Below the pieces are notes generated by a model. It was not told the origin of the DNA. It did no database searches and saw nothing but the letters and a program-made list of their open reading frames with translations. From Mycolicibacterium sp. YH-1 (GTDB lineage: Bacteria > Actinomycetota > Actinomycetes > Mycobacteriales > Mycobacteriaceae): a stretch of DNA of 64,000 bases. The number at the start of each line of letters is the position of its first letter. Position 1 is the first letter of the stretch. The DNA is taken from assembly GCF_022557175.1 (NCBI RefSeq), contig NZ_CP092915.1, positions 4,030,001 through 4,094,000 on the forward strand, in the 5' to 3' direction. Shown piece after piece: positions 9,195 through 18,955 of the stretch. A program made the translations under genes and the position numbers.

Positions 9195-10415
9195 TCAGGG
9201 CAGCACAATCCGCAGTTTCTCCCAGCCGCGCACGGTCGAGGTCGGCGCGAGTTCGGCGGTCTCGCGGTCGACGTCCCAGTCGGGCCAACGGTTCAGCATC
9301 TCCTCGAGCGCGACGCGCCCCTCCAGCCGAGCCAGGTTCGCGCCGAGGCAGTAGTGCACACCCTTGCCGAACGTGAGGTGAGAGATGTTGTCGCGGTGCA
9401 CGTCGAAGGTGTCGGGGTCGGTGTAGCGCCGCGGATCACGGTTGGCTGCGCCGAACAACAGCAGCATCGCGCTGCCGGCTGGAATGGTCTGGCCGTAGCA
9501 CTCGGTGTCCTTGGCCATGTAGCGGCCGATATGCGGTCCGGTGGGCTCGAAGCGCAGTGTCTCATCGATGGCCCGGTTCACCAGCGAGCGGTCCTCGTTG
9601 ATCTGGCGGCGTTGATCGGGATGGTCGGCGAGGACTCTCGCGAGCCAGCCGATCAGCCGGCCGGTGGTCTCGTTTCCGGCGCCGGCGACCACCTGCGTGT
9701 AGTGCAGGACCTCCTTCCGGGTGAGCTTGCGAGTCTCGCCGTTCTCGTCTTCGAACTCGACGTTGAGCAGTTCGGTCATGAGGTCGTCGGACGGATTGTG
9801 CGATCGCCACTCGACGTACTCGGAGTAGATCCGACCGTCGGCGATGGCGTCGGGATTGGACACCCTCATCGGTGCCCCGGGTTTGGTCCGCAGGTTCGCG
9901 TCGTTGGCGTCGCGCACCGCGATCTGCTCGGATTCCGGTATCCCCAGCAGCATTCCGATGACGCGCATCGGCATCATCGATGCCAGTTCGGCGATGACGT
10001 CGAAGCCGTCGGTGCCGACGTGCGGGTCCAGGCAACTGATGCAGTAGTCCCGAATCTGCCCCTCGATGGCCGCCATCCGTCGTGGCGTGAAGACTCGCGA
10101 CATCAGGCCCCGCAGCATGGAGTGGATGGGCGGGTCCTCGAACATCATGACGCCCTTGGGCATCGGGAAGTCCGACTTGATCAGCTCGAGGATGTCGCTT
10201 CGGTCGTTGGAGAAGGTCTCCCAGTTGGCAAGCGCCCCCTCGACGTCGGCGTACCGCGATATCGCCCAGAAGTCGTAGCGCTCGTTGTAGTAGAGCGGCG
10301 CCTCCTCGCGCAGCCGCGCGTAAACGGGATACGGGTCCTTGACGATGTTGACGTCATAGGGGTCGTAGTAGACCTCGGTGCCGTTCGTGGTTGTCATGTC
10401 GTTCGCGGCTGTCAT
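9195..10415 (-). CDS. Cytochrome P450
   Basis: A 406-residue soluble bacterial P450. The I-helix oxygen-activation motif is AGAGNETTGRLIGWL, the ExxR motif is ETLR in AIDETLRFEP, and the heme-binding loop is FGKGVHYCLG with its cysteine thiolate ligand. ATG 10415 has GGGGATTGCC upstream, favouring it over the downstream ATG at 10397. It needs a separate ferredoxin and reductase, not found nearby. It heads a same-strand series with the arylsulfatase and DUF1254 genes, and a perfect TetR-type palindrome lies 23 bases upstream of its start, so it is probably repressed and ligand-induced. The CYP family number cannot be assigned by eye. Confidence 0.92.
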   Translation of the reverse strand: MTAANDMTTTNGTEVYYDPYDVNIVKDPYPVYARLREEAPLYYNERYDFWAISRYADVEGALANWETFSNDRSDILELIKSDFPMPKGVMMFEDPPIHSMLRGLMSRVFTPRRMAAIEGQIRDYCISCLDPHVGTDGFDVIAELASMMPMRVIGMLLGIPESEQIAVRDANDANLRTKPGAPMRVSNPDAIADGRIYSEYVEWRSHNPSDDLMTELLNVEFEDENGETRKLTRKEVLHYTQVVAGAGNETTGRLIGWLARVLADHPDQRRQINEDRSLVNRAIDETLRFEPTGPHIGRYMAKDTECYGQTIPAGSAMLLLFGAANRDPRRYTDPDTFDVHRDNISHLTFGKGVHYCLGANLARLEGRVALEEMLNRWPDWDVDRETAELAPTSTVRGWEKLRIVLP

Positions 10416-10437
10416 GGCAATCCCCTGTCACCTCACA

Positions 10438-10463
10438 CGATGTTGAGCAATCGCTCAACATCG
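10438..10463. promoter_or_regulatory. TetR-type operator palindrome before P450 gene
   Basis: CGATGTTGAGC (10438-10448) and GCTCAACATCG (10453-10463) form a perfect 11-bp inverted repeat with a 4-base spacer. Size and TGAGC/GCTCA arms resemble TetR-family operators. It sits 23-48 bases upstream of the P450 start codon, where a bound repressor would block transcription. No regulator gene lies directly adjacent; the protein that binds is unknown. Confidence 0.65.
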
Positions 10464-10516
10464 TTGGATGCCGCATGTCTAGCAGCAATCGCGCGCGGCG
10501 GTCAAGGGTGGCGGGC

Positions 10517-13500
10517 TCAGGTGACCACGACGAGGAGGTCACCCGCCTCGACCTGCGCGGTCCGCGACACCGCGACCCGGCTGACGGTCCCCGCCCTGGG
10601 CGCGGTGATCGCAGCCTCCATCTTCATCGCCTCGATCGTGGCGATGGACTGGCCGGCCACTACCGTCTCGCCGGCTCCCACCACCAGGGTGACGACCCCC
10701 GCGAACGGCGCGGCGACGTGATCGGGGTCGGTCTTGTCGGCCTTCTCCGCCGTCGGCACGGTGGCGGCGACGCTGCGGTCACGCACTGCCACCGGCCGCA
10801 GTTGGCCGTTGAGGACGAACATGACCGTCCGCATGCCACGTTCGTCGGCATCGGAGATGGCCTCCAAGCCGATGATCAACTCGACCCCGCGTTCGAGTTG
10901 TACGCGGTGCTCCTCGCGCTGGCGCAGCCCATAGAAGAACTGGTTCGCGCTCAGCCGTGAGGTGTCGCCGTACAGCTCGCGGTGCGCGTCGAATTCCATT
11001 GCCGGACCGGGGAACAGCAGCCTGTTCAGCGCGGCCCGCCGCACCCGGCCGGGCTCGGTCAACAACATCGTGTCGGTGGCGGTCAGCGTCTCAGTTGGCT
11101 TGGCCCGCGAGCGACCGGTCAACGCCTTGGTCCGCAGCGGTTCCGGCCAGCCGCCCGGTGGGTCACCGAGTTCACCGCGCAGGAAGCCGATAACTGACTC
11201 CGGGATGTCATAGCGCGCCGGATCGGCGGCGAACTCGTCGGCGTCCACGCCTGCGCCCACCAGCGCCAGCGCCAGGTCACCGACGACCTTGCTCGACGGC
11301 GTGACCTTCACCAACCGGCCGAGTACCCGATCCGATTCCGCATAGCTGGTCTCGACGTCCTCGAACCGGTCCCCCAGTCCGAGCGCGATGGCCTGGGTCC
11401 GCAGGTTCGACAGCTGACCTCCTGGAATCTCGTGGCGATAGACCCGGCCGGTCGGCGCCGGTAGCCCGGACTCGAACGGCGCGTACACCTTTCGTAGCGC
11501 CTCCCAGTACGGCTCCAGATCGCACACCGCGGACAGCGACAGTCCGGTGTCGAAGCACGTGTTCGCGGTCGCGGCCACGATCGCTGACAGCGCTGGCTGA
11601 CTCGTGGTGCCCGCCAACGGTGCGGCCGCACCGTCGACCGCCGAGGCTCCGGCCTGCCACGCCGCCAGATACGTGGCCAGCTGACCACCGGGAGTGTCAT
11701 GGGTGTGCACGTGCACCGGCAGGTCGAATCGCGACCGCAACGCGCTCACCAGCGTCGTCGCCGCCTGCGGGCGCAACAGGCCGGCCATGTCCTTGATGGC
11801 CAGCACGTGTGCCCCGGCGTCGACGATCTGCTCGGCGAGCTTGAGGTAGTAGTCCAGCGTGTAGAGGCTCTCCCCTGGATCGGACAGATCGCCGGTGTAG
11901 GACATCGCGACCTCGGCCACCGCAGAACCGGTCTCACGCACCGCGTCGATCGCCGGGCGCATCGACTCGACGTTGTTGAGCGCATCGAAGATCCTGAAGA
12001 TGTCGATACCCGTTGCGGTCGCCTCAGCCACGAAAGCGTCGGTCACCAGGTCCGGGTACGGCGTGTAGCCAACGGTGTTGCGACCACGCAACAACATCTG
12101 CAGACAGATGTTGGGCACCGCCTCGCGCAGCGCGGCCAGCCGCTCCCACGGATCCTCCTTCAGGAAGCGCAGCGCCACATCGTAAGTCGCGCCACCCCAG
12201 CACTCGATGGACAGCAACTGCGGCGTCATCCGCGCGACGTACGGCGCAACCGCCAACAACCCCGTCGTGCGTACCCGGGTGGCCAATAGCGACTGATGGG
12301 CGTCACGAAACGTCGTGTCACTGACCCCGAGCGCCGGTGACTCCCGCAGCCACAGGGCGAAACCCTCGGGACCGAGATCGTCGAGTCGCTGTCGGCTCCC
12401 GGCTGGCGGTGGGATCGTCAAGTCCAACGACGGCAACTTGTCATGCGGATACACCGTCGACGGCCGCGGCCCGTGGGGCCTGTTCACCGTCACGTCGGCC
12501 AGGTAGTTGAGGATGCGGGTACCCCGGTCTGCCGATGTGCGTGCCGTCAACAGATGGGGTCGCTCGTCGATGAACGACGTCGTCAGCCGTCCCGCCGCGA
12601 AGCCGGGATCCTCAAGCACCGCCTGCAGGAACGAGATGTTCGTCGACACCCCGCGGATGCGGAACTCGGCCACCGCACGCCTCGACCGCGCCACCGCGGA
12701 GGCGAAATCCCGCCCCCGACAGGTGAGCTTGACCAGCATCGAGTCGAAGTGCGCCGAGATCTCGGCCCCCACATTGGTGCCGCCGTCCAGTCGGATCCCG
12801 GCACCGCCCGGCGTGCGATAAGCCACGATGCGACCGGTGTCGGGCCGAAACCCGTTCGTCGGATCCTCCGTGGTGATCCGGCACTGCAGCGCCGCGCCAC
12901 GGATCTGCACCGACGACTGACGCAGACCGAGATCGGCCAACGAGTCCCCGGATGCGATCCGCAGCTGCGCCGACACCAGGTCGACGTCGGTGATCTCCTC
13001 GGTCACGGTGTGCTCGACCTGGATGCGCGGATTGCACTCGATGAACACGTGCTGTCCACGCTCATCGAGCAGGAACTCCACCGTGCCCGCCCCCGAGTAA
13101 CCGATGTGGCGGGCGAACGCGACGGCGTCACCGCAGATTCTCTGTCGCAGCTCCTCGGGCAGGTTCGGCGCTGGCGCGACCTCAATGACCTTCTGATGGC
13201 GACGCTGCACACTGCAGTCGCGCTCGAACAGGTGGATTACCTCGCCATGTCGATCGGCGAGGATCTGTACCTCGATGTGCCGCGGGTTGATGACGGCCTG
13301 TTCCAGAAACACCGTCGGGTCCCCGAAGGCCGCCTCGGCCTCTCGCGATGCCGCCTCGATCGCCTCCGGCAGATCAGATGGCTCCGCCACGCGGCGCATC
13401 CCACGCCCGCCACCGCCGGCGACCGCCTTGACGAACACCGGAAACGTCATTGCCGAGGACGCGGCCAAAAGGTCCGGCACCGACGCCGACGGCTCAGTGG

Positions 13501-13900
13501 AGACCAGCACGGGCAGGCCCGCCGCACGCGCGGCTGCGATGGCGCGGCCCTTGTGGCCCGTCAGCTCAAGGAGATCCGCGGGCGGTCCGACGAACACCAG
13601 TCCCGCCGTCGCGCACGCCGCCGCCAACTCCGGGTTCTCCGACAGGAAGCCGTAGCCGGGGTACACGGCGTCGGCGCCACACCGTCGCGCCGTGTCGACA
13701 ATCTCGTCGACCGACAGGTATGCGCGCACCGGATGCCCGACGGCGCCGATCTGATAGGACTCGTCGGCCTTCGACCTGTGCAGGGAATTGCGGTCCTCGT
13801 ACGGGTAGACGGCGACCGTCGTGATGCCGAGTTCGAAGGCGGCGCGGAACGCCCGGATCGCGATCTCTCCGCGGTTGGCCACCAGCAGCTTGGTGATCAC
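10517..13900 (-). CDS. pca: Pyruvate carboxylase
   Basis: A biotin-dependent enzyme of 1,127 residues from GTG 13900, the usual size for single-chain pyruvate carboxylase; an ATG at 13942 would overlap the citrate synthase gene. Domains in order: biotin carboxylase (KLLVANRGEIAIRAFR at the start, glycine-rich GGGGRGMRR near 165), carboxyltransferase TIM barrel (about 510-800, with VGYTPYPD and HVHTHDTPGGQ), and C-terminal biotinyl domain with EAMKMEA, whose second Met-flanked Lys (about 1092) carries biotin. It converts pyruvate, bicarbonate and ATP to oxaloacetate in the cytoplasm. It starts 4 bases after prpC and closes the prpD-prpB-prpC operon, an arrangement that lets it recycle the pyruvate made by PrpB into the oxaloacetate used by PrpC. 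Confidence 0.93.
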   Translation of the reverse strand: MITKLLVANRGEIAIRAFRAAFELGITTVAVYPYEDRNSLHRSKADESYQIGAVGHPVRAYLSVDEIVDTARRCGADAVYPGYGFLSENPELAAACATAGLVFVGPPADLLELTGHKGRAIAAARAAGLPVLVSTEPSASVPDLLAASSAMTFPVFVKAVAGGGGRGMRRVAEPSDLPEAIEAASREAEAAFGDPTVFLEQAVINPRHIEVQILADRHGEVIHLFERDCSVQRRHQKVIEVAPAPNLPEELRQRICGDAVAFARHIGYSGAGTVEFLLDERGQHVFIECNPRIQVEHTVTEEITDVDLVSAQLRIASGDSLADLGLRQSSVQIRGAALQCRITTEDPTNGFRPDTGRIVAYRTPGGAGIRLDGGTNVGAEISAHFDSMLVKLTCRGRDFASAVARSRRAVAEFRIRGVSTNISFLQAVLEDPGFAAGRLTTSFIDERPHLLTARTSADRGTRILNYLADVTVNRPHGPRPSTVYPHDKLPSLDLTIPPPAGSRQRLDDLGPEGFALWLRESPALGVSDTTFRDAHQSLLATRVRTTGLLAVAPYVARMTPQLLSIECWGGATYDVALRFLKEDPWERLAALREAVPNICLQMLLRGRNTVGYTPYPDLVTDAFVAEATATGIDIFRIFDALNNVESMRPAIDAVRETGSAVAEVAMSYTGDLSDPGESLYTLDYYLKLAEQIVDAGAHVLAIKDMAGLLRPQAATTLVSALRSRFDLPVHVHTHDTPGGQLATYLAAWQAGASAVDGAAAPLAGTTSQPALSAIVAATANTCFDTGLSLSAVCDLEPYWEALRKVYAPFESGLPAPTGRVYRHEIPGGQLSNLRTQAIALGLGDRFEDVETSYAESDRVLGRLVKVTPSSKVVGDLALALVGAGVDADEFAADPARYDIPESVIGFLRGELGDPPGGWPEPLRTKALTGRSRAKPTETLTATDTMLLTEPGRVRRAALNRLLFPGPAMEFDAHRELYGDTSRLSANQFFYGLRQREEHRVQLERGVELIIGLEAISDADERGMRTVMFVLNGQLRPVAVRDRSVAATVPTAEKADKTDPDHVAAPFAGVVTLVVGAGETVVAGQSIATIEAMKMEAAITAPRAGTVSRVAVSRTAQVEAGDLLVVVT

Positions 13901-13904
13901 AGGC

Positions 13905-15005
13905 TCAGACCAGTGCGCGTTGCGGCTGGCCCGAGTACTCACTCAGCGGGCGAATCAGGGCATTCGATGCGGACTGCTCCATGATGTGGGCGGTCCAGCC
14001 GGTGATGCGGCTCATCACGAACATCGGTGTGAACATGGGGATGTCGAAGCCCATCAGGTAGTAGGCCGGCCCGGTCGGGAAGTCGAGGTTGGGCTTGATT
14101 CCGGTCGCCGCCGCCATGTCACGCTCCAGGACCTCGTAGATGTCCAGCCAGCGGCGCCCGTCACGGACAGCGGCGACGCGCTCCAACGCCGCCCTCATTG
14201 TGGGCACCCGTGAGTCACCGTTGCGGTACACCCGGTGGCCGAAGCCCATAACCTTCTCTTTCCGGGACAGCTTGTCGGCCAACCACTCCGGGGCTCGCTC
14301 GGCGCTGCCGATCTCGAGCATGTCGTGCATGACCGCCTCGTTGGCCCCGCCGTGCAGTGATCCCTTGAGCGCGCCGATTGCCGCGGTCACTGCGCTGTAG
14401 ATGTCGGACTGCGTCGAGGTCACGACACGTGCGGCGAACGTCGACGCGTTGAAACTATGTTCCGCGTACAGCACCATCGACTGCTCGACGGCCTTGACGA
14501 TCACCGGCTCGGGCACCTCCCCGAAACACATGTGCAGGAAGTTCTGCACGTAACCCAGATGGCTGTGCGGGGCGATCGGGTTCAGACCGCGTCGCCGCCG
14601 CATGTCAGCGGCCACGATGGTTGGCAGCACGGCGAACATCCGCAGAGACTTCGCCTGATTGGCGCTGCGGCTGCTGTCGTCCTCCGCCGGGTCCTCGGCC
14701 CCGAGGTAGCTGATCGCCGTTCGCACCACGTCCATCGGATGGCAGTTGTCGGGCAGTTTCGCCAGCAGCGAGAGCATTGAGTTGTCGAGACGACGTGTCG
14801 CCCTCTCCCGTTGGCAGAACAATGCGAGTTCCTGGTCTCCTGCCAGTTCGCCGTGCCAGAGCAGGTAGGCGACCTCCTCGAAGCTGCACCGGGCGGCGAG
14901 GTCCTGCACGGGGTAGCCGCGGTAGGTCAACGTGTTGGTCTCCGGCACGACCTTGGATATCGCGGTGGTGTCCACCACCACGCCTGCCAATCCCTTGTAG
15001 ATCAC
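13905..15005 (-). CDS. prpC: 2-methylcitrate synthase / citrate synthase
   Basis: A 366-residue citrate-synthase-family enzyme, the short length typical of 2-methylcitrate synthases. It begins [18 protein letters not shown], the usual start of that group. Catalytic histidines lie in GSLHGGANEAV and FGHRVYRNGDSR, and the catalytic Asp in the NLDFPTGPAYYLMG region. It condenses propionyl-CoA with oxaloacetate (it may also use acetyl-CoA). Its start overlaps the prpB stop by 4 bases (ATGA), so translation is probably coupled. The assignment to the methylcitrate rather than TCA role rests on the neighbouring prpB and prpD. Confidence 0.92.
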   Translation of the reverse strand: MIYKGLAGVVVDTTAISKVVPETNTLTYRGYPVQDLAARCSFEEVAYLLWHGELAGDQELALFCQRERATRRLDNSMLSLLAKLPDNCHPMDVVRTAISYLGAEDPAEDDSSRSANQAKSLRMFAVLPTIVAADMRRRRGLNPIAPHSHLGYVQNFLHMCFGEVPEPVIVKAVEQSMVLYAEHSFNASTFAARVVTSTQSDIYSAVTAAIGALKGSLHGGANEAVMHDMLEIGSAERAPEWLADKLSRKEKVMGFGHRVYRNGDSRVPTMRAALERVAAVRDGRRWLDIYEVLERDMAAATGIKPNLDFPTGPAYYLMGFDIPMFTPMFVMSRITGWTAHIMEQSASNALIRPLSEYSGQPQRALV

Positions 15006-15919
15006 CGCGTCACCTGCTGAACGTCGAAGTTGTACACGTCGGAGTCGAATGTGTTGTAGTCGGCATAGCGCAGCAGCTCGTAGAGCCGACTGCGATGCTG
15101 CATGCTGTCGAGCAGGCCGGACTGTGTTCCCACCGTGGCGATCTCACGCAGTCCCGCCTCGACCGCGTACATCGCCAGCCGCAGTGTGGTGACCGGGTAG
15201 ATGACGACGTTGTAGCCAATGTCAGCGAGCTGCTCGGTGGTCAGGAGCTCGGACTTGCCGAACTCGGTCATGTTGGCCAGCAGCGGTGTGTCGACGGCCG
15301 CACGGAACCGCTCGAAGTCGGCCGGTGATGTCAGGGCCTCGGTGAAGATGAGATCGGCGCCCGCGTCGGCATAGGCCTTGGCCCGGTCGATGGCCGCGTC
15401 GATCCCCTCTGTCCCCGCGGCGTCGGTGCGCGCACACACGATGAAGTTCGGGTCGCGCCGCGCGGACACCGCTGCCCGTAGCCGCTTCACCATCTCCGAG
15501 GTCTCCACCACGGCCTTGCCGTCAAGGTGGCCACACCGTTTCGGGTTCACCTGATCCTCGAGATGGCACCCGGCCAGGCCCGCATCCTCGAGAAGCGTGA
15601 CGGTGCGGGCCGCACTCATCGGCTCACCGAAACCGGTGTCGGCGTCGATCAGGGTCGGCAGTTCGGTGGCGGCAGCGATCTGGCCGCCGCGAGCGGACAC
15701 CTCGGTCAGGGTCGTCAACCCGATGTCGGGTAGCCCGAGATCCGCGGACAGCACCGCCCCGGAAACGTAGACCCCGTCGAACTCGAGTTCTGCGACCATC
15801 TTGGCCACCAGCGGTGAGAATGCTCCGGGAAGGCGCAGCAGGCGACCGGATTCCAGCGCGGCGCGAAAGCCCGACCGCTTGTCCGCGGCTGATGTGGCGG
15901 ACCCGAGCAGACCGCTCAC
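15002..15919 (-). CDS. prpB: Methylisocitrate lyase
   Basis: A 305-residue PEP-mutase/isocitrate-lyase superfamily enzyme. Recognisable segments are [12 protein letters not shown] near residue 33, [27 protein letters not shown] (metal-binding Asp), the active-site loop [11 protein letters not shown] with the catalytic Cys, and CARTDA. It splits 2-methylisocitrate into pyruvate and succinate. It overlaps prpD upstream and prpC downstream by 4 bases each, so the three are one translational unit. Confidence 0.93.
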   Translation of the reverse strand: MSGLLGSATSAADKRSGFRAALESGRLLRLPGAFSPLVAKMVAELEFDGVYVSGAVLSADLGLPDIGLTTLTEVSARGGQIAAATELPTLIDADTGFGEPMSAARTVTLLEDAGLAGCHLEDQVNPKRCGHLDGKAVVETSEMVKRLRAAVSARRDPNFIVCARTDAAGTEGIDAAIDRAKAYADAGADLIFTEALTSPADFERFRAAVDTPLLANMTEFGKSELLTTEQLADIGYNVVIYPVTTLRLAMYAVEAGLREIATVGTQSGLLDSMQHRSRLYELLRYADYNTFDSDVYNFDVQQVTR

Positions 15920-17430
15920 CGGAAGATCCCCGACGGGACAGTCGGCGCCTTGTCCAGCACCCGTGGGTCAACCCGCACGTTCAGCGCACCCAACGCTCCG
16001 GGCCGCAAACCCGATACCGCATCGACCGCGGTCAGGAATCGCTGCTGCTCGTCGACCTCGACGACACCGGCGGCGAGTTCGGTGAACTTGGCGACGTACT
16101 GCTCACGTGCGAAGGGCCTGGCACCCAGCGGGTGAGCATCGGCGACCGCGAGTTCGTCGACGATGGTCTCACCGTTCTTCAGCGTGATGACGGCTCGCGC
16201 ACCGAAGGCCTTCTCCGCGGGGTCATTCGAGTGATAGCGCCGGGTCCACTCGGGATCCTCGACGGTGGAGATCCTGCCCCACAGGTCGACGGTGTCGGGT
16301 CGGTGCGCCCGTTCGGGTGCGTACGACCTCTCGTGATGCCACTCGCCGTCCTGCAGTGCCACCGCGAAGATGTACATCACGGAGTGGTCCAGCGTTTCGC
16401 GCGACGCACCCGGGTCGAACTTCTGCGGGTCGCCCGAGCCGGTTCCGATCACCACATGGGTGTGGTTGCTGGTGTGCAGCACTATCGACGCGATCTGGTC
16501 GAGATCGCCGATGCGCTCGCGCATCCGGCGAGCGAGGTCGATAAGGGCCTGGCTCTGGTACTCGGCCGAGTGCTCCTTGGTGTAGCTGTCCAGGATCGCG
16601 CGCTTGGGTTCGCCGGGGCCCGGCAGTGGCACCTGGTAGGTGTGCTCCGGGCCTGCCAGCAGCCACGCTATGACGCCGTCCTCGCCCTCCCAGATCGGCG
16701 CGGGCGAGCCCTCGCCGCGCATGGCTCGGTCGACGGCCTCGATCGCGACCTTTCCCGCCCATGCGGGTGCGAACGCCTTCCAACTGGAGATGAGGCCCTT
16801 GCGAGACTGACGTGTCGCGGTGGTGAGGTGCAGCGCCTGCCCGATGGCCGCGTAGATCGTCTCCTGGTCGAGGCGCAACATGGTGCCCAGGCCCGCAGCC
16901 ACCGACGGTCCCAGGTGTGCGACATGGTCGATCTTGTGCTGGTGCAGGCAGATTCCCCGCACCAGATCGATCTGCACCTCGTAGGCGGTGGCGATGCCCC
17001 GGATCAGGTCGGAGCCCCGCACGCCGAGTTGCTGCGCCACGGCGACGAGCGCCGGGATGTTGTCACCGGGGTGCGAGTACTCGGCTGCCAGGAATGTGTC
17101 GTGAAAGTCGAGTTCACGGACCGCCACACCGTTGGCCCACGCCGCCCATTCCGCGGACACGGTGCCCTCGACGCCGAACACGCAGGCACCCCGGCGGGTC
17201 TTGTGCGCCAGCGCCTGGGCGCGGGCCACAGTCACCGGCCTGCGGATCACCGAGGCCGCCGATACCGCGGCGTTGTCGATGATCCGGTTGACCACCATCT
17301 CCTCGACCTCAGGGTCGACCGGGACGGGGTCGGCGGCGACCTCCGCGATCTTGGCGGCCAGGTGCTCACACCGTGGGAACTCTTCGGCGCTGCGTCGGGT
17401 ACGGATGTCATGACTGTGCATGATCCGCAC
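15916..17430 (-). CDS. prpD: 2-methylcitrate dehydratase
   Basis: A 504-residue MmgE/PrpD-family protein. Family segments include [21 protein letters not shown] (about 120-140), [15 protein letters not shown] and [27 protein letters not shown]. It dehydrates 2-methylcitrate to 2-methyl-cis-aconitate without an Fe-S cluster. It is first in the prpDBC-pca operon; the stop overlaps the prpB start by 4 bases. The 103-base gap to the divergent prpR gene holds sequences similar to RamB/PrpR operators, so propionate- or propionyl-CoA-responsive activation is likely. Confidence 0.93.
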   Translation of the reverse strand: MRIMHSHDIRTRRSAEEFPRCEHLAAKIAEVAADPVPVDPEVEEMVVNRIIDNAAVSAASVIRRPVTVARAQALAHKTRRGACVFGVEGTVSAEWAAWANGVAVRELDFHDTFLAAEYSHPGDNIPALVAVAQQLGVRGSDLIRGIATAYEVQIDLVRGICLHQHKIDHVAHLGPSVAAGLGTMLRLDQETIYAAIGQALHLTTATRQSRKGLISSWKAFAPAWAGKVAIEAVDRAMRGEGSPAPIWEGEDGVIAWLLAGPEHTYQVPLPGPGEPKRAILDSYTKEHSAEYQSQALIDLARRMRERIGDLDQIASIVLHTSNHTHVVIGTGSGDPQKFDPGASRETLDHSVMYIFAVALQDGEWHHERSYAPERAHRPDTVDLWGRISTVEDPEWTRRYHSNDPAEKAFGARAVITLKNGETIVDELAVADAHPLGARPFAREQYVAKFTELAAGVVEVDEQQRFLTAVDAVSGLRPGALGALNVRVDPRVLDKAPTVPSGIFR

Positions 17431-17449
17431 GGTACGCAGCCCGCTCCAC

Positions 17450-17516
17450 CTGCAAAAGGCCCTGTAAATGCGTAATTTTGCGTCCTTTGGCGGAGCATTC
17501 TGCGAACTTTGTGTAA
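17450..17516. promoter_or_regulatory. Three candidate RamB/PrpR boxes in prpD-prpR intergenic region
   Basis: RamB/PrpR-type regulators are known to bind AACTTTGCAAA-like sequences. Three related stretches occur here: CCTTTTGCAGG read on the minus strand (17450-17460), AATTTTGCGT (17474-17483) and GAACTTTGTG (17504-17513). They lie between the divergent prpD and prpR starts, fitting dual control and autoregulation. The match is by eye and each box departs from consensus at several positions. Confidence 0.5.
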
Positions 17517-17533
17517 GGCCGTGTGGTTAGGCT

Positions 17534-18955
17534 GTGACGGTGGCGAAGACCTTCGTGGGAGCCCGCCTGCGCAGGCTGCGGGAGGAACATGGCCTGACGC
17601 AGGTCGCCCTTGCGCGTGCGCTCAACCTGTCGACGAGCTATGTGAACCAGCTCGAGAATGACCAGCGGCCGGTGACGGTACCGGTGCTGCTGTCACTGTC
17701 GGAGCGCTTCGATCTACCGACGCACTACTTCACCCCGGAGTCCGACGCGCGGCTGGTGTCGGATCTGCGCGAGATTCTGGCCGACGGGCCCGCGACGCCG
17801 GCACAGATCGAGGAGCTGGTCGGCCGCATGCCTGCCGTCGGCCAGACACTGATCAACCTGCACCGCAGACTGTTCGACGCGACCACCGAACTCGAGGCGA
17901 TGCAGGTCCGCGCGAGTGCCGACTCGCCAACGTCACTTCAGCAGCCGATGCCGTTCGAAGAGGTTCGCGACTTCTTCTATGACCGGAAGAACCACATCGC
18001 CGAACTCGACCTGGCCGCCGAGGAGCTGTTCACCCGGCAGTCGATGCGGATCGGCGGCCTGGACACGCAACTGGCCGATCTGCTCGACGCCGACCTCGGC
18101 ATCACCGTGGTGATCGACGATGGTGAGACGCTGGGCGCCAACGCTAAACGGTTGTTTCGGCCCGACACCCGGACGCTCCACATCGCGCGCTGGCTGCATC
18201 CCGGCCAACGCGCGTTCCAGATGGCCACCCAGTACGCCCTGCTCACCCATGCCGATCTGATCTCGGCGCTGGTCGCGACCGACGACCAGCTCAGCACCGA
18301 GGCGCGTGAGGTGGCCCGCATCGGCCTTGCGAACTACTTCGCGGGTGCGCTGCTGCTGCCCTACCGGATCTTCCTGTCGGCCGCCGAGAGCCTGCGCTAT
18401 GACATCGACCAGCTCGCCCGCCGCTTCGAGGTGGGATTCGAGACCGTCTGCCACCGCCTTTCGACGTTGCAGCGGCCCGACGCCCGCGGGGTGCCGTTCA
18501 TCTTCGTGCGGACCGATAGTGCGGGAAACATCTCGAAACGCCAGTCCGCCACGGCTTTTCACTTCTCGCGCGTCGGTGGCAACTGCCCCCTCTGGGTTGT
18601 CCATCACGCGTTCTCGCGACCCGGCGAGTTCATCACCCAGGTGGCGCAGATGCCCGATGGGCGCACCTACTTCTGGATCGCCAGGACGACCACGTCGAGT
18701 CACAGCCGATACCTGGGGCCGCACAAGAACTTCGCCATCGGTCTCGGATGCGATCTGGCGCACGCCGAACGGCTCATCTACTCGGCGGGTATCGACGTCA
18801 CGGACGCCGACACCACCGTGCCCATCGGAGCGGGCTGCAAGATCTGCGAGCGACCCGCCTGCCCGCAGCGAGCCTTCCCCTACATCGGGCGTGCGGTGAA
18901 GGTCGACCCGCACGCCAGCAGCGACCTGCCCTACCCGACGATCACGACGTCGTGA
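17534..18955 (+). CDS. prpR: PrpR/RamB-type regulator of propionate metabolism
   Basis: A 473-residue regulator starting at GTG 17534 (a second GTG at 17540 is possible). An N-terminal Xre-type HTH (residues about 6-62: [17 protein letters not shown], then [18 protein letters not shown]) is followed by a middle ImmA/IrrE-like (DUF955) region and a C-terminal domain with a cysteine group, [18 protein letters not shown] (about 433-450). In mycobacterial PrpR this C-terminal region carries an Fe-S cluster, and the protein responds to short-chain acyl-CoA. It is divergent from prpD, the classical position for the activator. Its 3' end overlaps the convergent mmpL gene by 14 bases. Confidence 0.9.
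   Translation: MTVAKTFVGARLRRLREEHGLTQVALARALNLSTSYVNQLENDQRPVTVPVLLSLSERFDLPTHYFTPESDARLVSDLREILADGPATPAQIEELVGRMPAVGQTLINLHRRLFDATTELEAMQVRASADSPTSLQQPMPFEEVRDFFYDRKNHIAELDLAAEELFTRQSMRIGGLDTQLADLLDADLGITVVIDDGETLGANAKRLFRPDTRTLHIARWLHPGQRAFQMATQYALLTHADLISALVATDDQLSTEAREVARIGLANYFAGALLLPYRIFLSAAESLRYDIDQLARRFEVGFETVCHRLSTLQRPDARGVPFIFVRTDSAGNISKRQSATAFHFSRVGGNCPLWVVHHAFSRPGEFITQVAQMPDGRTYFWIARTTTSSHSRYLGPHKNFAIGLGCDLAHAERLIYSAGIDVTDADTTVPIGAGCKICERPACPQRAFPYIGRAVKVDPHASSDLPYPTITTS

Noticed and set aside
9138..10721. 527-codon open frame opposite the P450 gene
   Set aside because: The P450 on the other strand has all signature motifs; this frame is Arg/Val/Gly rich without domains.
12443..13984. 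513-codon open frame opposite pyruvate carboxylase
   Set aside because: Shadow of the biotin carboxylase domain; no recognisable motifs.
15814..17475. Long open frame of 553 codons opposite prpD
   Set aside because: It is antisense to a gene with clear PrpD motifs; high GC gives long empty frames on the other strand. Its translation has no family motif.
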